57,388 nt of DNA from Caballeronia sp. SEWSISQ10-4 2 (GTDB taxonomy: Bacteria > Pseudomonadota > Gammaproteobacteria > Burkholderiales > Burkholderiaceae): positions 1 through 57,388 of the forward strand of contig NZ_JALPRJ010000056.1 in NCBI RefSeq assembly GCF_030464885.1, written 5' to 3'. Position 1 is the first letter of the stretch. Each line of letters begins with the position of its first letter. This document shows positions 17,021 to 25,798 of the stretch, one piece after another. The notes below the pieces were generated by a model, which made no database searches, was not told the origin of the DNA, and was given only the letters and a program-made list of their open reading frames with translations. The position numbers and the translations under genes are program-made.

Positions 17021-18629
17021 TAGCGGCCAGAGCACGACCATCGCAGCCGGCCAGGACGCACTGCTGGGCGGTAACGTCGAAGTGGACGGCACGACGAGCA
17101 ACGTGACGATCACCACCGGCCGGGACATCACCGGAAGCGGTACGGTTCAGGCGGGTCAGGACACGACGTTGACTGCCGGCCGCAACCTGTCGATGACCGG
17201 GACGATCAAGACGGGCAACAATCTCGGACTTCAGGCGGGACAGGATCTGACGGTAGGACCGACGCTTGCCGCAGGCGGCACCGAAACGGTGACGGCCACC
17301 AACGGCAGCGCCACGCTTGGTGGGGCAGCACTGTCTGCTGGCGACATGCGCGTCACGGCCGGCACCGATGTGACCACGCAAGGCTCCGTCGAGAGTCTGG
17401 GCAATCTGACCCTCACTGCGCAGAGCGGAAGCTTAAGCGCGAACGGCCCGGTGCAGGCGGCGGGCAACGCCACATTGAACGCCGGCCAGACGCTCGGGCT
17501 CAACGGCGCGACCACGGTGTCGCGGAACTTGACGCTGACAGGCAACAACATCACGACGCAGGGCGTGGCCGTTGGCGGCAACCTGAGCGCGACGGCTCAG
17601 AACAACCTGGACACGTCGGCCGCGCAGGTCAACAGTACCGCACTCGATCCGACAGCGCCCATCACGGCCAATACACCGGCCTTCACGAGCGTGAATGGCA
17701 CGGCAACGCTCAAGGGCGCTCACGTCACCACGGTGAACGCGGTGATTGGCGGTGCGTACAACGCAACCGGCACGAGCAGCCTGACGACAGGTGGTAAGGC
17801 GATCTATCTGGCCGGCGCCAACCTGAACGGCGGCACGGTCACGAACGTCGGCCAGCAACTGGCGAACGGCAACCTGAATGTTAGCGGCACGACGGTGAGC
17901 AATCAGGGGGTGCTGTCCTCGCAAGCGGCAAGCACGATCACCGCGACGGATCTCACGAATTCGGGCCTCGTTCAGGGCCTGACCAATACGCTGAATGTCG
18001 CGAACAGCACGACCAACACTGGTGCGCTCGTCGGCGTCAATGCGCTGAACCTGAACACGACCAGTCTCAACAACAGCAACGGGATTATCTTCGCGGGCAA
18101 CTTGGCAGCGCCGAGTGCGGTGACGGGTGACGCGACCGTCACGGTGACTGGCGGCAACGGTAGTTTCATCAATACCAATGGCGAGATCCTGGGTGCGAAA
18201 AAGCGATTACGGTGGCCGCAGACCTGGTCGAAGACGGAAAAGTTCTCCGCCACACAGAGATCAGCCGCTGGTCAATCGGCGGATTCTGGGGTGCTTTTAA
18301 GGGAACCTGTTCTATTCTTGACCGCAGCGCGATCACGATCAGCAGGGACCTGGGTCGCTGGGTTCGCGACCCCTCCTATGAGATCAAGGAGGACACCCCG
18401 CCGCAAGAGGTGTCCGGACCCGCAGCTGAAGCCCTGCCAGCAAAGGCCGAATAGGCCGGACCGCTCGCAGGGTCAAGGGCATCGTCAGCGGCGTCAAGCA
18501 GCTCTCGGGCAGCAGGGACGAGACGAGAGTCAGGGAGAACACCGGGAGCAAAACTTCCCCGCTTCTCATGCAGCGCATCGGCGCGTGATGGCAAGTTGGA
18601 CTGCCATGCTATCCACCGCAAAATCTTAA
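17010..18629 (+). pseudogene. Orphan filamentous-haemagglutinin (two-partner secretion adhesin) fragment
   Basis: About 400 residues of haemagglutinin-type beta-helix repeats: recurrent units such as TTIAAGQDALLGGNV, DTTLTAGRNLSMTG, NLGLQAGQDLTVG and NATLNAGQTLGLNG, rich in Thr, Asn and Gly and lacking Cys. Intact adhesins are several thousand residues with a signal peptide and N-terminal secretion domain; both are absent here. The repeats begin directly at the ISKra4 remnant and stop abruptly near 18197. After that the open frame is non-homologous Arg-rich sequence. Another frame (from ~18200 to 18454) shows a protein-like piece, VAADLVEDGKVLRHTEISRW and later RWVRDPSYEIKED, of unknown family. 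This is a chimaeric relic, not a functional adhesin. Confidence 0.75.
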
Positions 18630-18797
18630 TGAAGTGTGGGCCGCGAAGAACAATCGCACATGCGGTTGCGCCAATCAGAAACGCAGCCATCATCGGCGCG
18701 TTGCTCTACCGTCGTGACATTCATCGCCTGCGTGCTGTTGCGGTATTCGCGGTTGTCATCTTTCACACCTTACTACTCCAAGCCTGAGCTGAAACAT

Positions 18798-19352
18798 ATG
18801 ACTGGTCAGCCAACAGCATCGATCGACAAAACCGGACGCCGTGCAATGCACGGGGACGGAGTTCACGCAGCGCTTCAGCGCCAGGAGCACGCATCGGCTT
18901 TCATCGACGGTGGCAAGCGTGCATGGCGCGATCCGAATGGGCTCGGCCGCCTGCAGGCAGCGGCCGCTGCGCGTGGCGGACAGTGTCTGGACGACATCTG
19001 CACGAAACTGCAGGCAAAATATCGTTTCCGCTGTGCACAGGGACATGAGTGGTCGGGGTGGGGCCACCTCGTGCTGGCCGGGAAGTGGTGCAGGCAGTGC
19101 GCCAACACGGCCAGGCGTCTGACTATCGACAGGATGCACGAGTTGGCCCTCGAGCGTGGTGGGCGCTGCCTGAGTGTCGAATACAACGGCTGCAGGGGAG
19201 AATTGACGTGGGAGTGTTCGTTCGGGCACGCGTGGCGGGCCACGCCACACAACTTAAAAAAGCGTAATATGTGGTGCCCACATTGCAACCGCTTTCGGGG
19301 ACCACCCAGCCCGCGTGCCGATGGCTGCACGTCATCCAGCGAATTCGGCTGA
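18798..19352 (+). CDS. Zinc-ribbon (treble-clef) repeat protein, probably 3'-truncated
   Basis: A 184-residue protein with two copies of a zinc-ribbon repeat found in Burkholderiaceae. The first is AAARGGQCLDD then FRCAQGHEWSGWGHLVLAG and WCRQC. The second is ALERGGRCLSVEYNG then LTWECSFGHAWRATPHNLKK and WCPHC. Each offers four Cys/His ligands. The ATG at 18798 precedes the domain; the longer upstream frame is not needed. After WCPHCNRFRG the sequence becomes nonspecific and runs into an integrase remnant on the other strand, so the original C-terminus is probably lost. Function is unknown; DNA or RNA binding is a guess. Confidence 0.6.
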   Translation: MTGQPTASIDKTGRRAMHGDGVHAALQRQEHASAFIDGGKRAWRDPNGLGRLQAAAAARGGQCLDDICTKLQAKYRFRCAQGHEWSGWGHLVLAGKWCRQCANTARRLTIDRMHELALERGGRCLSVEYNGCRGELTWECSFGHAWRATPHNLKKRNMWCPHCNRFRGPPSPRADGCTSSSEFG

Positions 19353-19539
19353 ACGGCCGATCCGTGTGCTCGTACAGATTCCCGATGTGCCGCAGTCGCA
19401 TCGTCTGCGTGGACGCCGCCCATTGTGAGGCAGCGACGACCACGACTGCGGGCCAATATCGAGGAACGTGATTGCTGTCGACCAGCAGGACACCTTTAAG
19501 CGTCCGCGGCACGGCCTCGGCGCTGATCTGAACGAACAT
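19345..19539 (-). pseudogene. N-terminal stub of a site-specific tyrosine integrase
   Basis: Read on the minus strand from ATG 19539: MFVQISAEAVPRTLKGVLLV, then DSNHVPRYWPAVVVV and TMRLRHIGNLYEHTDR. This resembles the N-terminal arm of large Burkholderiaceae integrases. The catalytic domain is absent because the frame runs into the zinc-ribbon gene. It lies 50 bases from a Tn3-type end, in line with a mobile-element graveyard. Confidence 0.5.
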
Positions 19540-19585
19540 AAAACGCTGACGCGAACGCAACTCTAAAACCTAATAAATACATGTA

Positions 19586-19623
19586 GGGGTCGTCTCAAGA
19601 TTCGGAAATTTGCGCACGTTAAG
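19586..19623. mobile_element. Solo 38-bp Tn3-family terminal inverted repeat
   Basis: Exactly 38 bases starting GGGGTCGTCTCAAG and ending CACGTTAAG, the length and end signature (GGGG...ACGTTAAG) of Tn3-family transposon tips. No transposase or oppositely oriented partner was found in the window. The related copy at 12716-12753 points the same way. Confidence 0.72.
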
Positions 19624-19742
19624 CGCTCGCGAACTGTGCTGTTCAAACGGCGCTGGTCGACCCAACTCCGGCCATTTATTTTCGCTCCAAATTGGACCGA
19701 TTGCCCGTTCCAGTCGTGGTCCTAGGTCAACTCAATCTGGTT

Positions 19743-20627
19743 CTATGGCGACGGGGCCGCCTGCGCCTGAAGATGCAACCAGGCACAGAATTTATCCAGC
19801 CTCTTGTTGGGCCGCCGCAGCCGTTTCGCGACATACCGGTAGCCGCTATCCTGAAATCCGAGAGGCGCTACCAGACGGCCGTCCCGGATATCGTCGATGA
19901 CCAGGTGCCAAGGCGCAACGCAGACTCCCAGGCCCCCAATTGCCGCTTCGAGCGTGAAGTAATAATGCTCGAACTCCGGGCCGGGCTGCGGGGGTAGGGC
20001 ATAGCAAAGCGACTTGCTCCACATCTGCCACGCATTCGAGCGGGTTTTCGTATGCAAGAGCGGCTTGCCGGCCACATCTGCTGGTTTCCGTAATTTGATT
20101 CGGGCAGCTAGAGACGGTGCCAACACTGGGCCCAGCCATTCGGGGAAAAGCTGCAACACCTCAACATGATCGGCGTTCTTCGCATCATCCACTGCAATGA
20201 TCAAGTCGTAGCGCTCTCGCTCGATATCAGCGGGCCGCTCCGCTGCGCTTAGTCTGACTTCGATGTCGGGATGCAGTGCGTTGAAATGGTAGAGGCGTGG
20301 AATCAACCACTTGACAGTGAAGGTGCTGAAACATGAAATGTCTAACGTCCCGTAGTCTTCATCACTCACCGCGCGCACCGCTGCCTCGATTTGGTCCAGA
20401 GCCGCCGACAGGGCTGGCAGCAGCGTCTTTGCAGCTGTGGTCAGCTGTGGCCTGCTTTTCGATCCTTCGAATAATCGAACGCCCAATCTTGATTCAAGCT
20501 GAAGGACTTGGCGGCTGATTGCGCCTGGTGTGACAGCGAGTTCATCGGCGGCGGCAGTCATCCTGCCGAGCCGCGCGGCGGCCTCGAACGCACGCAAAGC
20601 GTTTAATGGTGGTAGGTGGCGTTTCAC
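19743..20627 (-). CDS. LysR-family regulator (GcvA-like)
   Basis: A 294-residue LysR protein of the GcvA subgroup: start MKRHLPPLNALRAFEAAARL, helix-turn-helix MTAAADELAVTPGAISRQVL (~23-42), and an effector domain including LSAAERPADIERERYDLIIA. It is divergent from the tautomerase gene with about 117 bases between, so it probably controls that enzyme. The ligand is unknown. Confidence 0.9.
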   Translation of the reverse strand: MKRHLPPLNALRAFEAAARLGRMTAAADELAVTPGAISRQVLQLESRLGVRLFEGSKSRPQLTTAAKTLLPALSAALDQIEAAVRAVSDEDYGTLDISCFSTFTVKWLIPRLYHFNALHPDIEVRLSAAERPADIERERYDLIIAVDDAKNADHVEVLQLFPEWLGPVLAPSLAARIKLRKPADVAGKPLLHTKTRSNAWQMWSKSLCYALPPQPGPEFEHYYFTLEAAIGGLGVCVAPWHLVIDDIRDGRLVAPLGFQDSGYRYVAKRLRRPNKRLDKFCAWLHLQAQAAPSP

Positions 20628-20744
20628 TATGTGAGTTTAATGCAAATAGATCGTCAGTAAAAATCGCTTCCTGAAGACAGGATTCCACTGACAGAATGGA
20701 ATCTCCACGTCAAACCGTGTACCTTTAATTTGAGGAAAAGTCAC

Positions 20745-21152
20745 ATGCCGTTCATCCGTACCAGTGTACATAAAGACACCAGTCAGCAACAGCGACAATG
20801 TATCGTCGACGGCATCCATCAAGCGTTGGTGGACAGTATTGGCATGCCGAAGGATGAACTCTTCAACCTGGTGGCTGAGTATGAGTCGTCGCAATTCTGG
20901 TGCAGTCGAACATTCAACGGGATCGCGCGCTCGGATCGCGTGGTAGTGGTCGAAATTACACTGCGGCGCGGCCGCAGCGACGTGATGAAACGTGAACTCT
21001 ATGCCAGCGTCGCGCGTAACCTTGAATCGAAGGCGGACATCTCGCCCAAGGACGTGTTCATTTTCATGCATGAAAATGACTACTCGGATTGGTCGGTCGG
21101 GGGAGGGAAATTCGCAATGGCACTTGTGCAACAAGTGGGCATAGATAGCTGA
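20745..21152 (+). CDS. Tautomerase-superfamily protein (4-OT/MSAD-like)
   Basis: A 135-residue tautomerase with the catalytic Pro immediately after Met (MPFIRTSVHK), so ATG 20745 is the start; GAGG lies about 10 bases upstream. The conserved features FNGIARSDRVVVVEITLRRG and NDYSDWSVGGGKF place it in the longer tautomerase subgroup rather than the 62-residue 4-oxalocrotonate tautomerases. Such proteins isomerise or decarboxylate small oxo-acids and sit in aromatic or haloacid catabolic operons. It stands alone beside a divergent LysR regulator, and the substrate is unknown. Confidence 0.88.
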   Translation: MPFIRTSVHKDTSQQQRQCIVDGIHQALVDSIGMPKDELFNLVAEYESSQFWCSRTFNGIARSDRVVVVEITLRRGRSDVMKRELYASVARNLESKADISPKDVFIFMHENDYSDWSVGGGKFAMALVQQVGIDS

Positions 21153-21203
21153 CAAAACGGCGTTGTCGCGGCAACTGGAAGTGCTGGCGGAGTGGGATGA
21201 TTG

Positions 21204-21600
21204 ATGAAGAACTCAAAGCCGTTCTATCGCCACCACCGCCTTCCAGGTGCTGTCATCAGTTGCGCGGCGCGCTTGTATTTCCGGTTCCAGTTGAGCCTGC
21301 GCGACATTGAGGAGTTGCTGTTCGAGCGAGGGGAATCGTCAGCGACGAGACCATCCGGCGCTAGCGCGACAAATTCGGCGCGAGCTTCGCTCATTGGGTC
21401 AAGGCTGCACGCCGTAAGCCGGGTACGACCCGGCACCTCGACGAGGTGTTCGTTACGTTGCACGGCGAAACGGTTCTTCAATCGCATACTGGCTGCCTCT
21501 CCTGTGGCGCCACGCAAGATTGTCACCGACCAGTTGCGCGGCTATCCGGCTGCGAAGGCCGAGATTCGCGAACGATCATCGTAGCTGTATTTCCGATGGC
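21204..21600 (+). pseudogene. Decayed IS6-family transposase
   Basis: The first frame reads LPGAVISCAARLYFRFQLSL then RDIEELLFERGESS, the N-terminus of IS6/IS26-like transposases. Frameshifts follow, with recognisable pieces in other frames (ETIRR-type turn near 21350, RHLDEVFVTLHGE near 21440). The original frame resumes with SPVAPRKIVTDQLRGYPAAK. The DDE core is interrupted and the C-terminal third is missing. No terminal repeats were seen. Confidence 0.75.
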
Positions 21601-21971
21601 GTCGCACGCTCCGCAAGCCAACAGGGATACGATTTACTTCGCCCTTGGCAGGGCATAGCAGAACTCGGCCAGTAGCGATGCGTGCTATCCGCTGTGACAT
21701 GCTCCAACCTCACCGCGTTGGCCCATGCACAGCTGAGAGGGCGCAATCCACGTCAGGAAAGATTCGTCAAGTGCGGCCCCCAAGACAGCAGAGAACGGTC
21801 GATCGCTCCGCATCGGCAAGACCGTAGGTGGTACTGAAAGAAGCCGCAACAACGGTCGTAGTACTTTCGATACCATAACAACGTGTGGGCTTGTTCCTTT
21901 GCGCGCTCCCGCTTACGCTGGTCACAAGCGACGTCGGTCGCTTCTCAGCAAATAGACGGAGAGGAGTGGGG
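21601..21971. other. Gap after the IS6 remnant
   Basis: About 370 bases with only short unsupported frames. Part may be further IS6 debris. GAGAGGAGTGGGG at the right edge is the ribosome site of the methyltransferase. Confidence 0.4.
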
Positions 21972-22817
21972 ATGTCTACACAATCAGGTGCAACCAAGTT
22001 CGATCCCGTCAGGACCAGCGAGTACGCGGAGCAGAGCCGGATTGGGCTGGCTGGCTACGAGGCCTGTCACGAGTTGGCGGCATGCATGCTCGCCGCCTCG
22101 ATCAAAATCAACTCACCGGCCAGGATCCTGGTGGTGGGGGTTGGCGGTACAGCACAGGAGATCTTGGCTACGGCTCCATTGGAGCCGACCTGGAAGTTTA
22201 CGGCCGTTGATCCTTCGCAGCCCATGTTGAATCTTGCGCGATCAAGCATCGCGGCCGCTGGCTTTACCGATCGAGTCGAGTTAATTCGAGGCTATGTCGA
22301 TGATCTCTCGGCCGATGCTCTCTTTGACGGCGCAACATTGATCGGTGTTCTGCATCGTCTTCCTGGGAACGCTCAAAAAGCAGCGCTTCTCAAGGCGATC
22401 GCGGCGCGTCTGAAGCCAAACGCTTCATTGATTCTCGCCGGAAACTATCGGCGATACGCCGAACACCCGCGATTGCTGGCGGCATGGAGTCAACGCTGGC
22501 GGATGAAAGGCGCATGCCCTGAAGAGGTTAAGCTGAAGCTCGCAAAGATTCTGGAGGGGGCTGATCCGCCCGAGTCGGAGGAAGTCGTCAACTCCTTGCT
22601 GGATGACACCGGATTTTCAGATCCACTCCGTTTTTTTGAAGCCTTTTCTGGGGTGCATGAATCTCTCTGCGGACACAGTGATAGTACTCAACCCCGCAAA
22701 GCCATCTCGCACCGGCCCGCGTGCGCGGGGTTGTCCGGCATGCGCCCCATCGTCGGTGTACAAGCCGTCGCAGTCGACTTCACCCGGATCATCTGCCCAT
22801 CATCTTTCGTGGAGTAA
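21972..22817 (+). CDS. Class I SAM-dependent methyltransferase, C-terminus altered
   Basis: ATG 21972 (GAGGAG upstream) opens a Rossmann-fold methyltransferase. Motif I is ILVVGVGGTAQEILATAP, the acidic loop FTAVDPSQPMLNLARSS, and motif III/IV ADALFDGATLIGVLHRLPG. This resembles the class that begins KFDP...YAEQSRI-GLAGYEA. The fold should end around FSDPLRFFEAFS (~residue 225). Beyond that, ~55 residues of the open frame look foreign and resemble antisense of other sequence, consistent with a small frameshift near 22645 and loss of the true end. Substrate unknown; it stands alone in the accessory region. Confidence 0.75.
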   Translation: MSTQSGATKFDPVRTSEYAEQSRIGLAGYEACHELAACMLAASIKINSPARILVVGVGGTAQEILATAPLEPTWKFTAVDPSQPMLNLARSSIAAAGFTDRVELIRGYVDDLSADALFDGATLIGVLHRLPGNAQKAALLKAIAARLKPNASLILAGNYRRYAEHPRLLAAWSQRWRMKGACPEEVKLKLAKILEGADPPESEEVVNSLLDDTGFSDPLRFFEAFSGVHESLCGHSDSTQPRKAISHRPACAGLSGMRPIVGVQAVAVDFTRIICPSSFVE

Positions 22818-22977
22818 TCGAGCACATAGTCTTCCAGCTTCGCATCACCGCGATCCAGCGAATCAGGCGCCCACTTCCCCCGCGCCTTGTCTGGACCGAG
22901 GTGGGGGTTAGGCATCAAGCCCTAGCTACCCGTGGCGGTGCTCACAAGCGCGATCGAAAAACAATTGCAGATCGACG

Positions 22978-23442
22978 CTATAGGTCAAGGCCGAGAAACT
23001 TTGTCCCGGGGATCGGGTTGAAGGTTATCGGAGGCGCTGAAGTAAAACCGAGCGATTCATAGATTCGCTGTGCAGCGACAAACTCAGGTAATACGTCAAG
23101 GCAAATACGGCTGTAGCCAGTTGCTCTCGCCTCGCTCAGGATCTGCTCGACCAACCGCCGTCCAAGGTTCTCTCCGCGTGCCCCTGGATGAACATAGACA
23201 CGCTTCATCTCGCACGTGTTCGCATCGACTCGACGAAGCGCCACACAGCCCACCACTTTGTCGTCCCGCCACGCTAACAGGAGTCTTCCGTCAGGAGGCG
23301 CATATTTCCCCGGCAGCCCCGCGAATTCAGCTTCATAGTCCTGAAAATCAAGGTTGGCGCTTGCACTATTGACATACTCACGAAAGATCGCCGAAACAAC
23401 GCCGAGATCGTCGGGAAAGTTAGCATATCGAATCTCTATCAT
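22978..23442 (-). CDS. GNAT-family N-acetyltransferase
   Basis: A 154-residue single-domain acetyltransferase. The acetyl-CoA pocket motif A is MKRVYVHPGARGENLGRRLV (~79-98), preceded by VVGCVALRRVD and followed by ICLDVLPEFVAAQRIYESLG. Full length for the family. The acceptor (amino acid, antibiotic or protein) cannot be told. It lies alone between the methyltransferase and a recombinase. Confidence 0.88.
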   Translation of the reverse strand: MIEIRYANFPDDLGVVSAIFREYVNSASANLDFQDYEAEFAGLPGKYAPPDGRLLLAWRDDKVVGCVALRRVDANTCEMKRVYVHPGARGENLGRRLVEQILSEARATGYSRICLDVLPEFVAAQRIYESLGFTSAPPITFNPIPGTKFLGLDL

Positions 23443-23526
23443 CGTCGAAGTCCACCGTTTTTCAGATCACACGCCCGTCAAAACTCGAGGGTAATTGGTC
23501 GACTTATCCAGTCTCACCCGAGCCCG

Positions 23527-24144
23527 TCAAGGCTTGGCCAAATGAATTGCCCAAATCCGATTCACCTGGCTCTCGCTGCAACCTGCCAACTCCGCGGTGC
23601 GCTTGATGGTTTCACCCGCACTGCGTAGCGCGACAATCCGCTGGTGCATGAGAGTATCGGGTAGCCGACCGACGTATTTTCCAGCGGCTTTGGCGAGCCT
23701 GACACTTTGGCGCTGCCGCTCGCGGCGCGTTTCATAGTCCTCACGAGCCATTTGTAAAGCCACCTTCAAAAGCAATACCTGCGCGGATTCCGGGTCGATT
23801 TTCGCGAAGCCGTCAGCCATAGCCGCGAACTCGGACAGATCGACTACTCCCGGGATGGCCAGCTTCACGCCCTTGGCCTGAATGCATGCGATCAGTTGCT
23901 CGACCTTCGCGACAGGGAGGTTGCAAATGCTTTCGAATCTCTCGGCAACGATAGCTTCGCCCGGCTGCAAATCGGTGATCATCCGCAAAAGCTCAGGACG
24001 GTCGGCACGAGCCCCTGAGGGCTTCTCGCGATAGACGCCTGCGACATGGTAACCAGAAGCCCGGGCGTTCAGTTCGATATTGACTTGTCGAGCAAGATCC
24101 TGTTCTTCAGTGCTAGCGCGCAAATACAGTCGGGCAACTTTCAT
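23527..24144 (-). CDS. Serine recombinase (resolvase/invertase family)
   Basis: A 205-residue small serine recombinase. The N-terminal catalytic part has RLYLRASTEEQDLARQ with presumed nucleophile Ser11. The family's usual D-R-L-S-R turn appears as AERFESICNLP, a variant. The long helix and C-terminal helix-turn-helix (ETIKRTAELAGCSESQVNRI) are present. Such enzymes resolve transposon cointegrates or invert segments. With a Tn3-type end at 19.6 kb it may be the leftover resolvase of that element, though no res site was identified. Confidence 0.88.
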   Translation of the reverse strand: MKVARLYLRASTEEQDLARQVNIELNARASGYHVAGVYREKPSGARADRPELLRMITDLQPGEAIVAERFESICNLPVAKVEQLIACIQAKGVKLAIPGVVDLSEFAAMADGFAKIDPESAQVLLLKVALQMAREDYETRRERQRQSVRLAKAAGKYVGRLPDTLMHQRIVALRSAGETIKRTAELAGCSESQVNRIWAIHLAKP

Positions 24145-24276
24145 GAGAGGTTGTCATGATAAGGGGACGCGGGCAAGGTGCATTCATGGTTTGTTCCAAA
24201 TCACATAGGAGTCCTTGTTCATCAGCGTCACTACGCCGATCCTTGACACCCGCAACTCAGTAACCAGCCGCTGACT

Positions 24277-24561
24277 TCAGCGAATCTCTACCTCGATAAA
24301 TATCACCTCATGATCGGTTGCGTTGACTACGTTATGTTCCACGCCTTTTAACCCGGCGTAGCTGCGCCCGGCCTGCAGTTGCGAATCCCGGTTTCCCTGT
24401 CTCGTCTCGAGCAGAAGCGCACCGTCCGTTTGCGGCACGACGACGTAGTCGTGCCCATGAACATGCCAGCCGGTTTCTGCGCCGGGCGCGAATCGCCACT
24501 CGGTGACAATCACGCGTTCGTTCGATACCTGTTGTTTCGGGATTGCTGGCGGACGATCCAT
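24277..24561 (-). CDS. Small cupin-domain protein
   Basis: A 94-residue single cupin starting MDRPPAIPKQQVSNERVIVT. The metal-binding motif 1 is ETGWHVHGHDYVVVPQTDG, with two His of WHVHGH, and a second His lies in GVEHNVVN. ATG 24561 is preceded by GGAG at 8 bases; the frame extends upstream to 24768 but that part is not cupin-like. Similar small cupins occur in catabolic gene clusters without a known reaction. It lies 312 bases downstream of the cyclase gene on the same strand and could be its last partner. Confidence 0.82.
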   Translation of the reverse strand: MDRPPAIPKQQVSNERVIVTEWRFAPGAETGWHVHGHDYVVVPQTDGALLLETRQGNRDSQLQAGRSYAGLKGVEHNVVNATDHEVIFIEVEIR

Positions 24562-24872
24562 CAGAGTTTCTCCAGTCAAGTGAGGCGACAAAAAATTCGG
24601 GGGAACATCAGTCAAGCGACGGGGTGGTCGCCGCGGAAGCGCCCAATCGGTTGTTCGCAGCGCCTTCGTAGCTGCATCTGTGACCTGTCGGGCGCGATCC
24701 GTTTGAAGCACATTCTGCGCACAAAGGATGTCGTTCGACATATACAGTACGTTTGTTTCTATCAGCACAGTTGGCGCTGCCGCGTTGTGGCGCGTCAGAC
24801 GCGATGCTGAAAGGAGCGCACAGTTACGCAGAATGCGGCAGGCGGATTCTGCGTGAGCCCGGTAATGTGAAA
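24562..24872. other. Gap between cupin and cyclase genes
   Basis: About 310 bases. On the minus strand an open frame in phase with the cupin contains QNVLQTDRARQVTDAATKAL, which reads like protein but matches nothing I recognise. No strong terminator or palindrome was noticed. Confidence 0.35.
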
Positions 24873-25787
24873 TCAGGAATCCGAAGCGATATCAAGAATC
24901 GCGTGGGCCCTAACCGGAAACGTGCCCATCCCCCGGATTTTCGGAGGAACCGCCGAGAAGCCGAAACCGTCAATCGGTAGGGCCGACAGGTTGGTCAAAT
25001 GTTCGACAATAGGAATTCCGGCCCCAAGCAGCACCGAATGCACCGGACGTGCCGGGTCCGTTGTGTCATCAATGTTCAATGAGTCGATACCCACGAGAAC
25101 CGCTCCTTCGTCGCGCAGGTACTCGGCAGCGGTCTTCGTTAAAAACGGGTGACCCTCAAAGTATTGATCCGAACGCCAGTGCAGATCCCAACCCGTATTC
25201 ACCAGGACGGCGCGACCGTTCACATTAACCGCAGCAAAATGAGTCCAGTCAATCGACCGCGTTTCCATACCGGTCAGGCGCACGACGACACCAGCGATGT
25301 TGGACATGTGCGGCAATGGCGTGGTGGACAGATCGTTTCCGTCCAGATAGCGGTGATATGGCGTATCGATGTAGGTTCCCGTGTTCGCCACCATGTCGAT
25401 CCTGCCGATCTGGAACTCAGTGTCAGCCGCATACGCGCCACGCGACTGGATATGCGAAATGTGATCGCAAATCAACGGCGCCGGCAGTCCCTTGTAAGTG
25501 ATCATCCCGTTTTCGATTACGTGGCTCAGATCTATCATCGATGAGCCTGGCTCACTCGAAAACTCCACGTGTTGCCGGGCTCGCTTGTGCTGCTCCTCGA
25601 TGATCTGTTTATTCAGGATATTGACTTTACCCACCATCAGCAGACGAAGGTCCTTGACGATATAGGCTGCCAGTGCGTCGTCGGCGATCCCGTCTCCATC
25701 GATATCGAGGCGAAAACCCTGGCCCTGCATGCCGCCGCCGTTTGAAAACTCCACTTCGAAATCGAAACTGACGCGTTTGTCGACCAT
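24873..25787 (-). CDS. Cyclase/kynurenine-formamidase-like hydrolase with extra N-terminal domain
   Basis: A 304-residue two-part protein. Residues ~1-70 (FEVEFSNGGGMQGQGFRLDI, then DLRLLMVGKVNILNKQIIEE) form a compact domain, possibly normally a separate small protein. Residues ~84-304 are the metal-dependent cyclase/formamidase fold (MIDLSHVIENGMITYKGLPA). The family's HxGTHxDxPxH signature appears as N135-TGTY139-ID-TP-Y-H145, so two of the usual metal-ligand His are replaced. ATG 25787 is chosen; the frame runs to 25922 but would overlap the regulator. It is 11 bases behind the CGNR gene, hence one operon. Likely substrate class: amide or cyclic amide/lactone; unproven. Confidence 0.75.
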   Translation of the reverse strand: MVDKRVSFDFEVEFSNGGGMQGQGFRLDIDGDGIADDALAAYIVKDLRLLMVGKVNILNKQIIEEQHKRARQHVEFSSEPGSSMIDLSHVIENGMITYKGLPAPLICDHISHIQSRGAYAADTEFQIGRIDMVANTGTYIDTPYHRYLDGNDLSTTPLPHMSNIAGVVVRLTGMETRSIDWTHFAAVNVNGRAVLVNTGWDLHWRSDQYFEGHPFLTKTAAEYLRDEGAVLVGIDSLNIDDTTDPARPVHSVLLGAGIPIVEHLTNLSALPIDGFGFSAVPPKIRGMGTFPVRAHAILDIASDS

Positions 25788-25798
25788 GATCTGCCTAT

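Noticed and set aside
22688..22918. Minus-strand frame of 76 codons after the methyltransferase
   Set aside because: It reads protein-like but has no recognisable family and no ribosome site; it may be debris.
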